Below, in pieces: positions 11,130-20,729 of a DNA stretch of 64,000 nucleotides. The stretch comes from Cohnella sp. WQ 127256 (GTDB taxonomy: Bacteria; Bacillota; Bacilli; Paenibacillales; Paenibacillaceae). A model generated the notes under the pieces. That model was not told the DNA's origin and made no database searches. It worked only from the letters and a program-made list of their open reading frames with translations. Location: positions 310,001-374,000 of the forward strand of contig NZ_JAMZCY010000001.1 in NCBI RefSeq assembly GCF_024519285.1, written 5' to 3'. A program made the translations under genes and the position numbers. Numbering within the stretch: position 1 is the stretch's first letter; every line of letters starts with the position of its first letter.

Positions 11130-12860
11130 ATGAGAAAAAGTAAGAAGATTGTTGCTCCGTTAGTCGTGCTTATGCTGTTGATTTCAAGTGTACTGGCTGG
11201 TTGTGCCAAGTCAAACAACGCTGTTAATGAATCGGCGCCGGCGTCTTCGTCCCAACCGCAAGAAACAGCTACTTCTGAGCCTGTTAAGGAAGCGCTTCCG
11301 GAAGAGCTTGTCGTATCCTCATTCAACTGGGGATGGCCAACCGTTGATGAAGCTCAGGACAGAATCGGGCCCGAGCTAGAGAAAGCGCTAGGGTTCAAAG
11401 TCAAGCTGAACGTACTAAAGGCGGGAAGCTCCGATGAAGCCGACAAGAAGCTTCAGCTATGGGCGGCTACGAAAGCAGCAGATATGCCAGATATATTAAT
11501 GACAACAAGCTCGACCCTTGCAGCGCAAACGATAGATTCTTTGGGAAGAAACGGAATTTTACTCGAATGGAATGAAATTTTGGATCGTATGCCGAATTAC
11601 AAGGCTCAGGTTAACCATCTCCTACCGATAAGTACAGATGTTGAGTCCGGCAAGTTGTTCCGGGCACCACAGAACTTCGAATCCCCGAAGGCGGTCAAAC
11701 CGTCTACTGCACCTCTAATCCGGAAGGATTGGCTCGACCAGTTAGGCCTTCCAGTGCCCAAGACAACGGACGAATTGCGCGATACATTAATTGCCTTCAG
11801 GGATAACATTAAGCTGCCAGACGGACAGAAGGTAATTCCTTCGGTTGATTTCGGCGAAATGTTCTGGGTCAATAAGTATATGTTTGATAATCCGGAATAC
11901 TCCTATGCAGGTTCCGCTAATATTACTGTTGGTTTGAATGATTGGTTCACAGATAAAACAGATGGTAAAGTCAAAAGACATGACATGGAGTTCTCCGAAA
12001 ATGTGTACGAATTCCTAGCGTATTACAACTCTCTCTACAAAGAGGGCTTGCTCGACAAGGAAAGCCTGACGATGAAGTATGGACAATACATGGAGAAAAT
12101 ATCCAGTGGTAGAGTGGGTCTATACGGTGCAGGAGGTACTCATGTCATAACAGTTAATGATACCTTGGCGAGTGTTGATCCTAAAGCTATGTTTGTCGGT
12201 ACAACGGTATTCGATAGTAGAACGAATCCATCGCTAGACACAGCATTTATTAAAAAGGGCATGCTAGGGGTCAACTCTTACTGGATCATCAAGAAGAGCA
12301 TTAGTGAAGAGAACTTGAACGCTTTTATCAAGTATATGGAATATACGATGGGTGAAGAAGGCTGGAAGCTGACTACCTTCGGACAAGAGGGCAAGGATTG
12401 GGAGTATGATGCTGACAATAAGATTGTGGAGACAAAGGAAGCCGTAGATAAATTCAAAGGAAATCTTGGAACAAAAATCCCTGAAGGGATCTGGTATTAC
12501 AGTCCTACTCCTAACTATGATCTCCAAATGAAATACTATGCTCCAACCGCTTATGACAAAAGGACCGATGTCATTGAAACATTGAAAAATATGGGTTATG
12601 TCGAAGGCCAAGAGGTCTATTCCTATATTACTGACAAAGCAGCCTATGTCCTTCCCGGCCCTATTGAAATTAAAAAGGGTGCTGGTTATGTGACCAGATG
12701 GAAAGATATGGTGGTTTCAGGTGTGTTAGCTAAATCTAATGATGAAATCAGGCAGATTATTGCGAAATGGCAAGAGACGGAAAGAAAATTAGGGTATGAC
12801 GAAATTTCCGAGGAAAGAACGAATAACTTAAAGACTGTTCCTGACCTGGGCGTAAATTAA
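11130..12860 (+). CDS. Extracellular solute-binding lipoprotein, LplA type
   Basis: This 576-residue binding protein has a signal peptide and lipobox SVLAGC (lipidated Cys25), followed by a Ser/Pro/Glu-rich linker that tethers it to the membrane. The body is a long type-1 solute-binding fold of the LplA/YtcQ size class, expected to bind an oligosaccharide. GGGAGAGG precedes the start. It lies between the permeases and a GH20 enzyme, so its ligand probably contains N-acetylhexosamine; that is inference from context. Confidence 0.92.
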   Translation: MRKSKKIVAPLVVLMLLISSVLAGCAKSNNAVNESAPASSSQPQETATSEPVKEALPEELVVSSFNWGWPTVDEAQDRIGPELEKALGFKVKLNVLKAGSSDEADKKLQLWAATKAADMPDILMTTSSTLAAQTIDSLGRNGILLEWNEILDRMPNYKAQVNHLLPISTDVESGKLFRAPQNFESPKAVKPSTAPLIRKDWLDQLGLPVPKTTDELRDTLIAFRDNIKLPDGQKVIPSVDFGEMFWVNKYMFDNPEYSYAGSANITVGLNDWFTDKTDGKVKRHDMEFSENVYEFLAYYNSLYKEGLLDKESLTMKYGQYMEKISSGRVGLYGAGGTHVITVNDTLASVDPKAMFVGTTVFDSRTNPSLDTAFIKKGMLGVNSYWIIKKSISEENLNAFIKYMEYTMGEEGWKLTTFGQEGKDWEYDADNKIVETKEAVDKFKGNLGTKIPEGIWYYSPTPNYDLQMKYYAPTAYDKRTDVIETLKNMGYVEGQEVYSYITDKAAYVLPGPIEIKKGAGYVTRWKDMVVSGVLAKSNDEIRQIIAKWQETERKLGYDEISEERTNNLKTVPDLGVN

Positions 12861-12911
12861 TCCCATGTGTTAAATATAGAACTTCTTTACCTGGAGGGAA
12901 CGGAGAAAAGG

Positions 12912-14312
12912 ATGGAGAGATTTCATTTAATTCCTGTAGCAAAATCAGTCCAAGAGAAGCAGGGCAAGGTTTCCTTGCGAAATGCTTGTATCATGACAGG
13001 TGATGCGCAGCTGGAGGAGCTCATCCCCGTATTTGAGCAAGAAATCAGAATCATACAGGGCTCAGTTCCAATGAGATTAGACGATGATTACACGTCGATT
13101 GAGCTGCGAATTGACCAGACTCTACGGGAAGAGCAGATTAAAATTACGATTGACCATAACGTTGTTGTGCTCGGTGGGAGTTATTCAGCTGTAGCGGGAG
13201 GTACCTCTATGCTGCTCCAGCTCATGACGGATACGGGCGAGCTTCCGTATGGCTGCATTGAAGACGAACCAGATCTTCCGTATAGAGGGCTTATGCTTGA
13301 TCTGGCCAGACATTGGCATTCTATCGATTGTGTGAAGAAGGCAATTGAGCTGTGCCGTTATTACAGGCTGTCCCATTTGCAACTGCATTTAACGGATGAT
13401 CAATCGTTTACTTTTCCACTGACAAGCTTCCCGCACCTCCCTACACCTGGTAGACATTATACGAGGCAGCAATTAGAGGAGCTTGTAGAATTTGCGCATC
13501 AGCGGGGAGTGGAGCTTGTTCCAGAGATCGATCTACCAGGGCATTCAGAGATTCTTAATAAGGCTGAACCGGATATTTTTACATCTGGTAGAGGCGCTGA
13601 ACATGAGAATGCCATATGTCTCGGGAACGCCGATACCTACGAAGCTGTAGAGAAAATTATGGACGAGCTATGTAAGGTATTCAAATATTCCCAATATATT
13701 CATCTTGGATGCGATGAAGCGAAGATGGAAATATTCGATAACTGTCCGACTTGCCGTGAGCGCATGAAGGAATTGGATATGACGAATGCTGAGGGCTTGT
13801 TACGTTCTTATATTCTACGTGCTGTCGAGATGGTCAAACGTAACGGTAGAAAACCAATCGTTTGGGAGGGCTTCTCCCCGGATCCGGGAATCGAGATTCC
13901 CACAGATATTACGGTTATTGCCTGGGAATCTTATTATCATCCTGCTGATGAGCTGGCTTCGTCAGGATACCCCATTATTAATTCATCATGGCAGCCACTC
14001 TATGTGACGCCTAATGGTGGGTGGTCTCCTGAACATATTTATGGCTGGAACGTAAGGCGCTGGGAGCACTGGTGGGAGAAATCGAAGGCGCATCTCACGC
14101 CGATTCAATTAGACGAGGATGCGAATTTGATCGGAGCTCAGTTCTGTTCGTGGGAGAACGAGGAGAAGAACGAGATCGAATCTCTGCACCTTCGACTTCC
14201 GGCAATGGCGGAACGCGTTTGGAATACAGAGCACAAGATCGAATGGGCGGACTTCTCAAGTAGATTGAACTTGCTCGATCGTAAGCTTATGCAAATATTA
14301 GATAGTATGTAA
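12912..14312 (+). CDS. GH20 beta-N-acetylhexosaminidase
   Basis: From the ATG at 12912 this 466-residue enzyme has an N-terminal GH20b-like domain (about 1-120) and a GH20 TIM barrel starting at YRGLMLDLARHW. The catalytic pair Asp268-Glu269 lies in HLGCDEA, as expected for substrate-assisted catalysis using the 2-acetamido group. There is no signal peptide, so it should cleave terminal GlcNAc or GalNAc from oligosaccharides after import. The ORF can be extended 15 codons upstream, but CTGGAGGG and GAGAAAAGG directly before 12912 favour this start. It is the last gene of the transporter operon, followed by a terminator. Confidence 0.92.
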   Translation: MERFHLIPVAKSVQEKQGKVSLRNACIMTGDAQLEELIPVFEQEIRIIQGSVPMRLDDDYTSIELRIDQTLREEQIKITIDHNVVVLGGSYSAVAGGTSMLLQLMTDTGELPYGCIEDEPDLPYRGLMLDLARHWHSIDCVKKAIELCRYYRLSHLQLHLTDDQSFTFPLTSFPHLPTPGRHYTRQQLEELVEFAHQRGVELVPEIDLPGHSEILNKAEPDIFTSGRGAEHENAICLGNADTYEAVEKIMDELCKVFKYSQYIHLGCDEAKMEIFDNCPTCRERMKELDMTNAEGLLRSYILRAVEMVKRNGRKPIVWEGFSPDPGIEIPTDITVIAWESYYHPADELASSGYPIINSSWQPLYVTPNGGWSPEHIYGWNVRRWEHWWEKSKAHLTPIQLDEDANLIGAQFCSWENEEKNEIESLHLRLPAMAERVWNTEHKIEWADFSSRLNLLDRKLMQILDSM

Positions 14313-14327
14313 TGAAGACTAGTTTAG

Positions 14328-14356
14328 AAGGACACCTTTCCAGGTGTTCTTTTTTT
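14328..14356 (+). terminator. Terminator of transporter-GH20 operon
   Basis: AAGGACACCT pairs with AGGTGTTCTT (one G-U pair) around loop TTCC, followed by seven T residues. Confidence 0.9.
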
Positions 14357-14398
14357 CGTTTCGCAGAGGGAGTCCATTAGTTTACTTGAGTAAAAAAA

Positions 14399-14428
14399 AT
14401 CCAAAAAAACAGTAAGATAATTACTATA
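14399..14428 (+). promoter_or_regulatory. Conserved upstream box, copy C
   Basis: It reads ATCCAAAAAA, three bases, GTAAGAT, AA, TTACTATA, matching copies A and B with the same spacing. The next 70 bases also align with the region after copy A, including TTAGG, a CCTATA block and AATCCAT before the cre-like site. It controls the secreted protein gene at 14607. Confidence 0.7.
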
Positions 14429-14482
14429 AATAGTTAGGGCAGTAGCCTATATTTACAGTATTAAAAAGAGTGTAATCCATTT

Positions 14483-14497
14483 TGGTAAGCGCTCTCA
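14483..14497 (+). promoter_or_regulatory. cre-like operator, copy C
   Basis: TGGTAAGCGCTCTCA lies 84 bases from the start of box C, the same distance as in copy A. About 110 bases of untranslated leader follow before the start codon; I see no clear structure in that leader. Confidence 0.65.
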
Positions 14498-14606
14498 TAT
14501 TTAAAGGGGATGAGTTGAATGATCTAGGAAACGGCAAGTCTAATGAGGCTAGGAAATAAGTATTAATTGTTAAATAATCCAAGAGAGTAATAAAGGAGGA
14601 ATATTT

Positions 14607-17162
14607 ATGCGAAGAAGAGGACGTTCCCGTTTATTCATAACGGCAGCTATTTTATTTATTTCTATGGGGTTATCTTCTACTCAGGCAGCAGTGCCCAATC
14701 CGATTGTTGACCCGTTCCCAATAGGGATATTTTGGTCACCAAGTGTTCAAGATACCACATTCGATAAATACAAAGAGATCAAGGATATGAATGCAACGTA
14801 CGTGCTTTTGACGAATAATATCTTGAGCCAAGCACAAAACGATGCCGCATTGGTACAGTGTGCAGCTAACGGATTAAAATGTGTCATACAAGAAGAGAGA
14901 CTAGGCTCCTATAAGTTTAATGATTTACAAAATGCTGGTGATGGTGGAGGCTACTTAAATTACGGACATTCGTTCGGGCAAACCTTTATAACCCCGAATA
15001 CTCCGGATTTAGCGATTGATACTATACAGCTATTCATGGATCAAAATTTACCGGCTAATGGTGAGAAGATTACATTGAGGATCTATGATTCCCCAAGCAA
15101 GACGACTCTATTTGGAAGTGCGTCTATTACAGGACCAACGGGTACGATCAATCCTACTTTTTATTTATATAAATGGCTTAATCCCAATACAACTTACTAT
15201 ATGGAGCTAACTAGCGATGGTCCATTAGCTCAAAGTTATGTTAAATATAATACTTCTGACGTCTACAGTGGAGGGACTGCTTTCGAGGACGGCGTTGCCA
15301 AGTCAGATCGTGATTTATGGTTTGTTCTGAACTATGCCAGAAGTATGTTTAACGGTGGTAGTGAGCCTCACACTGCAGATATTGTTGCATTTGCAAACCA
15401 TTATAAATCGAATACAGCGTTTCTTGGCTATCATCTTATCGATGAACCCACAGCTGCCCAGATGACAGGTATACAAAGTACGATTGAACGAATTAGAGCA
15501 GTGGATCCAGATCATCTTACCTATGTAAATTTGCTCCCAAACTATGCAGGCAATCTCGGTTTTGGCGGTCAGACGGGAGTATTCGTGAATCCAACTCATT
15601 CTGCAGGTCAGACTTTTAAAACCAATTCGAAAACGACAAGTATATCCACGATTCAATTATATATCGATAAGAATCAATGGGGTGTGAATGAGCCCTTAAC
15701 TCTGAAGCTATGGAATTCTCCTGCCAAAACCGTGCTGTTAGCTCAGCAGACCCAATCTGGAGCTAGCACCAATTACCCGCAGTTTACACTGAATGCGACA
15801 GTGAGCCCCAATACAGTTTATTATTGGGAGCTTACACATGACGGTGGTGGAGATAATTCTGTAGGTTGGGTAGTTAAGTCGACGGACGGAACGGAATGGG
15901 AGAAAGACGGTTCGGCCTATGTTGCAGGTAGTCCTGAAGTCGGAGACTTCTGGTTTACTATTAATCAAAACCTAACTGCATTCTCTTATGAAGACTATGT
16001 ATACCGTTGGGCAAGTAAAAACCCCGATTTCATGATGTATGACCATTATCCATACAGTATGGCTAGCGGAGTAGGGGCAGCATATTATCCGAATTTGGAG
16101 ATTATACGCAGACAATCTCTAGCGGCATCGATCGATTTTTGGACCTATATTCAATCCGTTGGGATTAATGGGGCACTTAGGGCTCCTACAGAAGGGGAAA
16201 TTCGGTATCAAGTGTATACTAGCCTCACCTATGGTGCCAAAGGTATTAATTACTTCACTTACGTAACTCCTTCCGGGCAAGGAGATTCATTCCATGATGG
16301 AATCATTCTTCCTGATGGAACCAAGAATGCATCCTATACGCATGTCAAAAATATTAATGCAGAGGTCTTGAAGCTCGGACCTAAGCTATTGTCACTGACC
16401 TCTCAGGCTGTATATCATACCGGAACGTTGCCTGCCAACACGACAGCACTGCCTTCAAGTTTTTTCCTGCAGCCATCGAATACAACGGATCCACTGGTTA
16501 TCGGTTATTCAACAGATACCAATGGGCAGAAGTATGTAATGGTTACTAACCGGGATATTACCAATTCCAGAACCGTGTCGTTCGTATTGCCATCCAAACC
16601 GAGCGCAGTAACGGAAGTATCCAAAACAACAGGAGCTGAGGTGAGTACGAATTACAACTCAATCACAGGAACCCTATCATCAAGCTTTGCTCCTGGAGAA
16701 GGAAGATTGTACGTTTTGCCTCTAGCTCCTGAGAATCTGGCTTTAAACGCCGCAGTCACGGTAAGCAGTGAATACTTAGACTGGCCAAAGGCACTGCTTA
16801 CGGATGGGAATAGGATGAGTATTTTCTCCACTCAGACGGGGATTATGAGCAATCATTCTGAATGGATCGAGGTCAATATGGGAACCCCGAAAACCTTTAA
16901 TAAGGTCGTGCTTGCAAGTCGCACTGAGCCGTATGGTTACCCGAAAGATTTTAAGATTCAGGTTTGGGACGGTGTAAATTGGCAGGATCGGGTAATTCGT
17001 ACGAACGAATCGCAGCCTTCTTCAGGGGCAGTGCTCTCTTATACCTGGGGTTACTCCGATACAACGAGTAAAATAAGAATTCTCGCATCGGGGCTGCACA
17101 CGGATGATAATGGGCATTATCTTCTTCAGCTTGGGGAAGTTGAGGTCTATAACGAGCCATAA
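14607..17162 (+). CDS. Secreted glycosidase-like protein with inserted modules and F5/8C domain
   Basis: This 851-residue protein has a Sec signal peptide (about 1-28, ending near TQAA). The core looks like a TIM-barrel glycosidase with a candidate acid in YHLIDEP (Glu280). Two related beta modules interrupt it at about residues 119-201 and 330-411; each begins with an H-S-x-G-Q-T-F pattern and ends with a YY(M/W)EL motif. The last 140 residues are an F5/8-type C (CBM32-like) domain. The GH family is unknown to me. AAGGAGGAA precedes the ATG. It is regulated together with the GH20 operon, so it likely trims an extracellular glycan to feed the transporter. Confidence 0.8.
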   Translation: MRRRGRSRLFITAAILFISMGLSSTQAAVPNPIVDPFPIGIFWSPSVQDTTFDKYKEIKDMNATYVLLTNNILSQAQNDAALVQCAANGLKCVIQEERLGSYKFNDLQNAGDGGGYLNYGHSFGQTFITPNTPDLAIDTIQLFMDQNLPANGEKITLRIYDSPSKTTLFGSASITGPTGTINPTFYLYKWLNPNTTYYMELTSDGPLAQSYVKYNTSDVYSGGTAFEDGVAKSDRDLWFVLNYARSMFNGGSEPHTADIVAFANHYKSNTAFLGYHLIDEPTAAQMTGIQSTIERIRAVDPDHLTYVNLLPNYAGNLGFGGQTGVFVNPTHSAGQTFKTNSKTTSISTIQLYIDKNQWGVNEPLTLKLWNSPAKTVLLAQQTQSGASTNYPQFTLNATVSPNTVYYWELTHDGGGDNSVGWVVKSTDGTEWEKDGSAYVAGSPEVGDFWFTINQNLTAFSYEDYVYRWASKNPDFMMYDHYPYSMASGVGAAYYPNLEIIRRQSLAASIDFWTYIQSVGINGALRAPTEGEIRYQVYTSLTYGAKGINYFTYVTPSGQGDSFHDGIILPDGTKNASYTHVKNINAEVLKLGPKLLSLTSQAVYHTGTLPANTTALPSSFFLQPSNTTDPLVIGYSTDTNGQKYVMVTNRDITNSRTVSFVLPSKPSAVTEVSKTTGAEVSTNYNSITGTLSSSFAPGEGRLYVLPLAPENLALNAAVTVSSEYLDWPKALLTDGNRMSIFSTQTGIMSNHSEWIEVNMGTPKTFNKVVLASRTEPYGYPKDFKIQVWDGVNWQDRVIRTNESQPSSGAVLSYTWGYSDTTSKIRILASGLHTDDNGHYLLQLGEVEVYNEP

Positions 17163-17227
17163 GATGCGTTTCAACCGGGTATGATGACGACACTCTACTT
17201 GAGTCTAGAGTAAGGAGCATGATATTA

Positions 17228-17261
17228 AAGTGTGCCGCTGTCTAAAGACTGCGGCACACTT
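17228..17261. terminator. Bidirectional terminator between convergent genes
   Basis: AAGTGTGCCGC pairs perfectly with GCGGCACACTT around a 12-base loop. It lies between the convergent secreted-protein gene and DUF4380-like gene and can serve both. Confidence 0.8.
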
Positions 17262-17281
17262 ATTACTAGTATCAGTTATTG

Positions 17282-18334
17282 CTAGGAGAGAAAACCAAGA
17301 AATACCTTAGCTATTTCTTGAATGGCTGGCGTGTCGCCTACAAAATAATACAACTGTGAGACGTCTGTCGACTGGCCTTGAACATCGATGGGTAAGGCGG
17401 GGGAGTGATACTCAAGCTCCGCAAAATGTCCCAATTGACCCCCGTCGAAGTAGAATTGCATGCATGATCCTAAGTGATTAGGTAGATTAGGAGGATAATC
17501 CGGATAAATACCAGTAGGATTTACACTGAATTGCCGGACGATGAGGCTGCTTTTCTTATCGTTTATTTGGCGTAAATACCCGAATCTCCCAGTTGACGAT
17601 AGGGCGTCAATGGATAGCTTAAAGCTACTTTGACCTTTACAAGGGAGCTGTAGACCATTGGGTAGTAAAGTCATATCGATATGCTCCGTCTGTGAGAACA
17701 TGGTCATCGGACGTACGGAGCCAAAGGTTGGAGCTAGTATATTCCCTCCAGGTGGCACTTGCATGATACTCCATAGATTGCAATAACCAGAAGGAGAAAA
17801 GCTGCTGTCTGTGTGTATTGAATTCAGATTAGCAGGAGTCAGTGTCATATGGGTTCGGGTTTCATATCCGATATAGGAAAGGTTCGAACAATCCGTTATT
17901 GAAGTAGATAGGTTCATAGGGAACGGATTCGACAGAAGTGTAAAGTGCTTTTCGAGCTCTAATTCCACATTTTTAGACGATGATGAGTGCTGCAGCTCGC
18001 AAGACATGCTCGCAATAGCTTGAGATGGGGAAGTCTGCGTTAGTTTCCAGCTTCCTGGATCGAGCTGAGCTGGAAAATGGTAGTTACCGGAGCCATCGAT
18101 GAAATATTCCAACTCGGGACTCATCCAAGTACGGTCACCGCCCAAATTCCACTTGTCATTAGTCCCAAGAGCGCTTGGATCTCTCCAAAATGCGGAATCT
18201 TTATCTGGAGCGGCTATCATTTCTAGAGCTCGTGCTCCCTTTTCTAGAATGATCAAGCGTCCCCCATGCTCATTGGACAGAGTAGCATAGCGATGATCGA
18301 ATTGTTGAAGCTGTGATGGAAGTGTGTTGGGCAT
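17282..18334 (-). CDS. DUF4380-like protein (epimerase-like beta fold)
   Basis: From the ATG at 18334 this is 350 residues, cytoplasmic and beta-rich. N-terminal features HGGRLIILEKGARALEMI and NLGGDRTWMSPE resemble DUF4380 and galactose-mutarotase-like proteins that bind sugars without a proven reaction. The start lies 2 bases after the stop of the GntR gene and AAGGAAG inside that gene's end supplies the ribosome binding site, so the two are co-transcribed; longer starts would run back into the regulator. A decayed second copy lies at 42330-42460. Confidence 0.8.
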   Translation of the reverse strand: MPNTLPSQLQQFDHRYATLSNEHGGRLIILEKGARALEMIAAPDKDSAFWRDPSALGTNDKWNLGGDRTWMSPELEYFIDGSGNYHFPAQLDPGSWKLTQTSPSQAIASMSCELQHSSSSKNVELELEKHFTLLSNPFPMNLSTSITDCSNLSYIGYETRTHMTLTPANLNSIHTDSSFSPSGYCNLWSIMQVPPGGNILAPTFGSVRPMTMFSQTEHIDMTLLPNGLQLPCKGQSSFKLSIDALSSTGRFGYLRQINDKKSSLIVRQFSVNPTGIYPDYPPNLPNHLGSCMQFYFDGGQLGHFAELEYHSPALPIDVQGQSTDVSQLYYFVGDTPAIQEIAKVFLGFLS

Positions 18335-18335
18335 A

Positions 18336-19019
18336 TCAATCACTTCCTTGCTCGGATTCATCATCAAAGCAGAGCAGGCAATCCTCATCCTTGATATGTC
18401 GGGTCCAAAGAGCTTCAATCTTCTCGGCGGAATCATTCTGAAGTGCGTTCAATAATGCTTCGTGATCTTCGACAACTTTGTGCAGATCTGTAAACTTGCT
18501 CGTATTCTTAATAAAGTGCATACGAAGTCTATTCACGATTCCTGACCAAATCTGCATGATGTATGAAGAGTTATCGAGTGAGAGGATATGCTCATGGAAC
18601 TGTATGTCTTCCTCGACCAGAGCAAACAAGTCTCCGTTAGTGGCAGACACCTTCATTCGCTCAACAATGCTGCTTAGGTTACCGAAGAACACTTCGTCTC
18701 TCTTGGCTAGATTGTATTTGAGCGCGAACAATTCGAGTTGAAGTCGAATGGGGATTAATAAATCTACGACTTCTTCTTTTCTAACTTCAGCTACAGTTGT
18801 TTCGCGGTAAGGAGAGCTCACGATCAGACCCAATGCCTCCAGATCCCTGAGTGCTTCCCGAATAGGTCCTCTACTGATGGACATTTGCTGGGAAATTTCC
18901 AGTTCCTTGAGCTTGTCACCTGGCTTGAGATGCCCCTGAATAATCGCATTTCGTATATCATTCATGACACGTTGACGTAAAGAGAGATTTTCTTGGCTTT
19001 TGAAATGAAAGGTATCCAT
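18336..19019 (-). CDS. GntR family (FadR subfamily) regulator
   Basis: This 227-residue repressor has an N-terminal winged helix (about 10-75, with LRQRVMNDIRNAIIQG and ISRGPIREALRDLE) and an all-helical FCD ligand domain (about 85-215). Such regulators usually respond to sugar acids. It is divergent from the six-gene operon at 19201. A tandem operator at 19118-19145 lies between them and overlaps the -35 of that operon, so it probably represses both directions. Confidence 0.92.
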   Translation of the reverse strand: MDTFHFKSQENLSLRQRVMNDIRNAIIQGHLKPGDKLKELEISQQMSISRGPIREALRDLEALGLIVSSPYRETTVAEVRKEEVVDLLIPIRLQLELFALKYNLAKRDEVFFGNLSSIVERMKVSATNGDLFALVEEDIQFHEHILSLDNSSYIMQIWSGIVNRLRMHFIKNTSKFTDLHKVVEDHEALLNALQNDSAEKIEALWTRHIKDEDCLLCFDDESEQGSD

Positions 19020-19117
19020 TGTTCGTTGTTCGACTCCTTGATTACAAGATTACTTCAACTTCGTTAGCGAAGAGAAGATCTAAATTCATTATAACAAAGC
19101 AGATTTAAATTACAAAT

Positions 19118-19145
19118 GATTGTTGTCGATCGATTGTTGACAATC
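19118..19145 (+). promoter_or_regulatory. Tandem GntR operator
   Basis: Two adjacent 14-bp units, GATTGTTGTCGATC and GATTGTTGACAATC, lie head to tail. The second is a perfect 6-bp inverted repeat with a TG centre, typical of FadR-subfamily sites. It covers the -35 of the promoter at 19137-19165. Confidence 0.7.
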
Positions 19146-19165
19146 CTGAAATCTGATCGTATGAT
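19137..19165 (+). promoter_or_regulatory. Sigma-A promoter of six-gene operon
   Basis: A perfect -35 TTGACA (19137-19142) is separated by 17 bases from -10 TATGAT (19160-19165). The -35 lies within the second operator unit, which explains repression by the divergent GntR regulator. Confidence 0.8.
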
Positions 19166-19200
19166 AACCATAAACCGATACACAGGAGGTATATCCCGAT

Positions 19201-19908
19201 ATGAATGTATTAGCGATCTGCGCTCATCCAGATGATGCTGAAATCTGGTGTGGGGGTACGCTTGCGAAATATGCCGAGCGCGGAGATAAGGTGACGATTG
19301 CAGTCGTCACGAACGGGGAAGTAGGATCACCAACGCTTCCTAAGGAAGAGATTGCGGAGATTCGCCGATTAGAAGCGATTGCGGCGGCTGAAGTCATCGG
19401 AGCAGAGCTCATCTGGATGGGCTATCGTGATGAATTTCTATTCGATACGGAGGAAACTCGGTTATCTTTCATTGAAGCGATGCGTGTCAGTAAAGCGGAA
19501 GTTGTGCTAACGCATTGGCCTGATGACTTGTATAACCCTGACCATACGATAACCGGCCAAGTAGCTAACGATGTAGCAATCATGACAACAGTTCCTAATA
19601 TCGTGACATCGAGTCCGCCACTGTCCAAAATCCCGATCGTTTATTTTATTGAAAGCGTCGCAGGACTTGGCTTTCAGCCGGAAGAATACGTGGATATCAC
19701 AGATACGTTCGAATTGAAGCAAAGGATGCTTGCCAAGCATGAGAGTCAGGTTGGGGATTGGCTGAAGGATCAATATGGTTCAAATGCCATGGAGATGATC
19801 GAGGTCATCGCCCGTTTCCGCGGTATTCAGAGTGGTGTGCGTTACGCGGAAGGCTTTATCAGAGCTAAAGCGTATCCTCGCAATATTACTGGATCATTGC
19901 TACCTTGA
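19201..19908 (+). CDS. PIG-L family (LmbE-like) deacetylase
   Basis: This 235-residue metal-dependent deacetylase belongs to the family that removes acetyl groups from GlcNAc-containing compounds. Zinc ligands are visible in AHPDDAE (His9, Asp12) and NPDHT (His115), with Asp11 as general base. It is soluble. ACAGGAGG lies before the ATG. It is the first gene of an operon otherwise made of sugar-acid enzymes, which suggests that an N-acetylated sugar or derivative enters the pathway. The substrate cannot be read from sequence. Confidence 0.9.
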   Translation: MNVLAICAHPDDAEIWCGGTLAKYAERGDKVTIAVVTNGEVGSPTLPKEEIAEIRRLEAIAAAEVIGAELIWMGYRDEFLFDTEETRLSFIEAMRVSKAEVVLTHWPDDLYNPDHTITGQVANDVAIMTTVPNIVTSSPPLSKIPIVYFIESVAGLGFQPEEYVDITDTFELKQRMLAKHESQVGDWLKDQYGSNAMEMIEVIARFRGIQSGVRYAEGFIRAKAYPRNITGSLLP

Positions 19909-19939
19909 CACTTTTTCTATTCGATAAGGAGGACTTATC

Positions 19940-20716
19940 ATGCATCGTTTTACAGGTCTAACGGTCATCGTGACTGGCGGAGCGACCGGCATTGGATTTG
20001 CAACCGCCAAGCTTTTCGCAGCTGAAGGTGCAAATGTTGTTATCGCAAGCCGTGGCGAGGAGAATGGAATGCGTGCTTTGAGTGAGCTCAAGTCGATTGG
20101 CGGAAACCCAATATTCGTGCAAACGGATATCAGTGACGAAGCGGCCGTCCAGAATTTGATGAATCGAGCTTTAGAGCATACTGGCCGTCTGGATGTCATG
20201 ATCAACAATGCAGCGATGTTCTATGAAAGTGATTTTTTAACGGAAACGACGGAGCGCTGGAAGGCCGTCTTCGATACGATTGTGAATGGGGCTTATTGGT
20301 GTTCGAAATATGCTGCGGAAGCGATGATTCAAAAGGGAATAAGCGGAGCAATCGTGAATGTATCTTCCATTAATGGCTATCGCGCATTAAACCAGTCTAG
20401 CCATTACAATGCTGCCAAAGGTGCGCTCGATCAATTGACGCGTTGCACAGCATTAGAGCTTTCTCCGCATGGCATTCGGGTCAACGGCGTGGCTCCGGGT
20501 TTTATCGATACAGAGCTTTCCGTCGTTGGTGGAGTCAATGAGCTGGAAACAGACTGGTTTAAGCAGTTCTACGTTGAGCAAAGAAAAATTCCGCAGGCAA
20601 GAGCCGGAACCGTCAACGAGGTTGCTTCAGTAATCACTTTTCTAGCATCCGAAGCCTCGACCTACATACAAGGTGCAATTATCCCTGTAGATGGTGGCTT
20701 ATCTATTACGTTCTAA
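19940..20716 (+). CDS. Short-chain dehydrogenase/reductase
   Basis: This 258-residue NAD(P)-dependent oxidoreductase has the nucleotide-binding TGGATGIG (residues 12-19), an NNAA motif, a catalytic Ser near 143, and Tyr156 with Lys160 in YNAAK. A C-terminal PVDGG segment is typical of classical SDRs. GGAGG precedes the ATG. In this operon it could oxidise a sugar to its lactone or a keto-deoxy acid further on. Confidence 0.92.
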   Translation: MHRFTGLTVIVTGGATGIGFATAKLFAAEGANVVIASRGEENGMRALSELKSIGGNPIFVQTDISDEAAVQNLMNRALEHTGRLDVMINNAAMFYESDFLTETTERWKAVFDTIVNGAYWCSKYAAEAMIQKGISGAIVNVSSINGYRALNQSSHYNAAKGALDQLTRCTALELSPHGIRVNGVAPGFIDTELSVVGGVNELETDWFKQFYVEQRKIPQARAGTVNEVASVITFLASEASTYIQGAIIPVDGGLSITF

Positions 20717-20729
20717 GGAGCTGAAAGTC

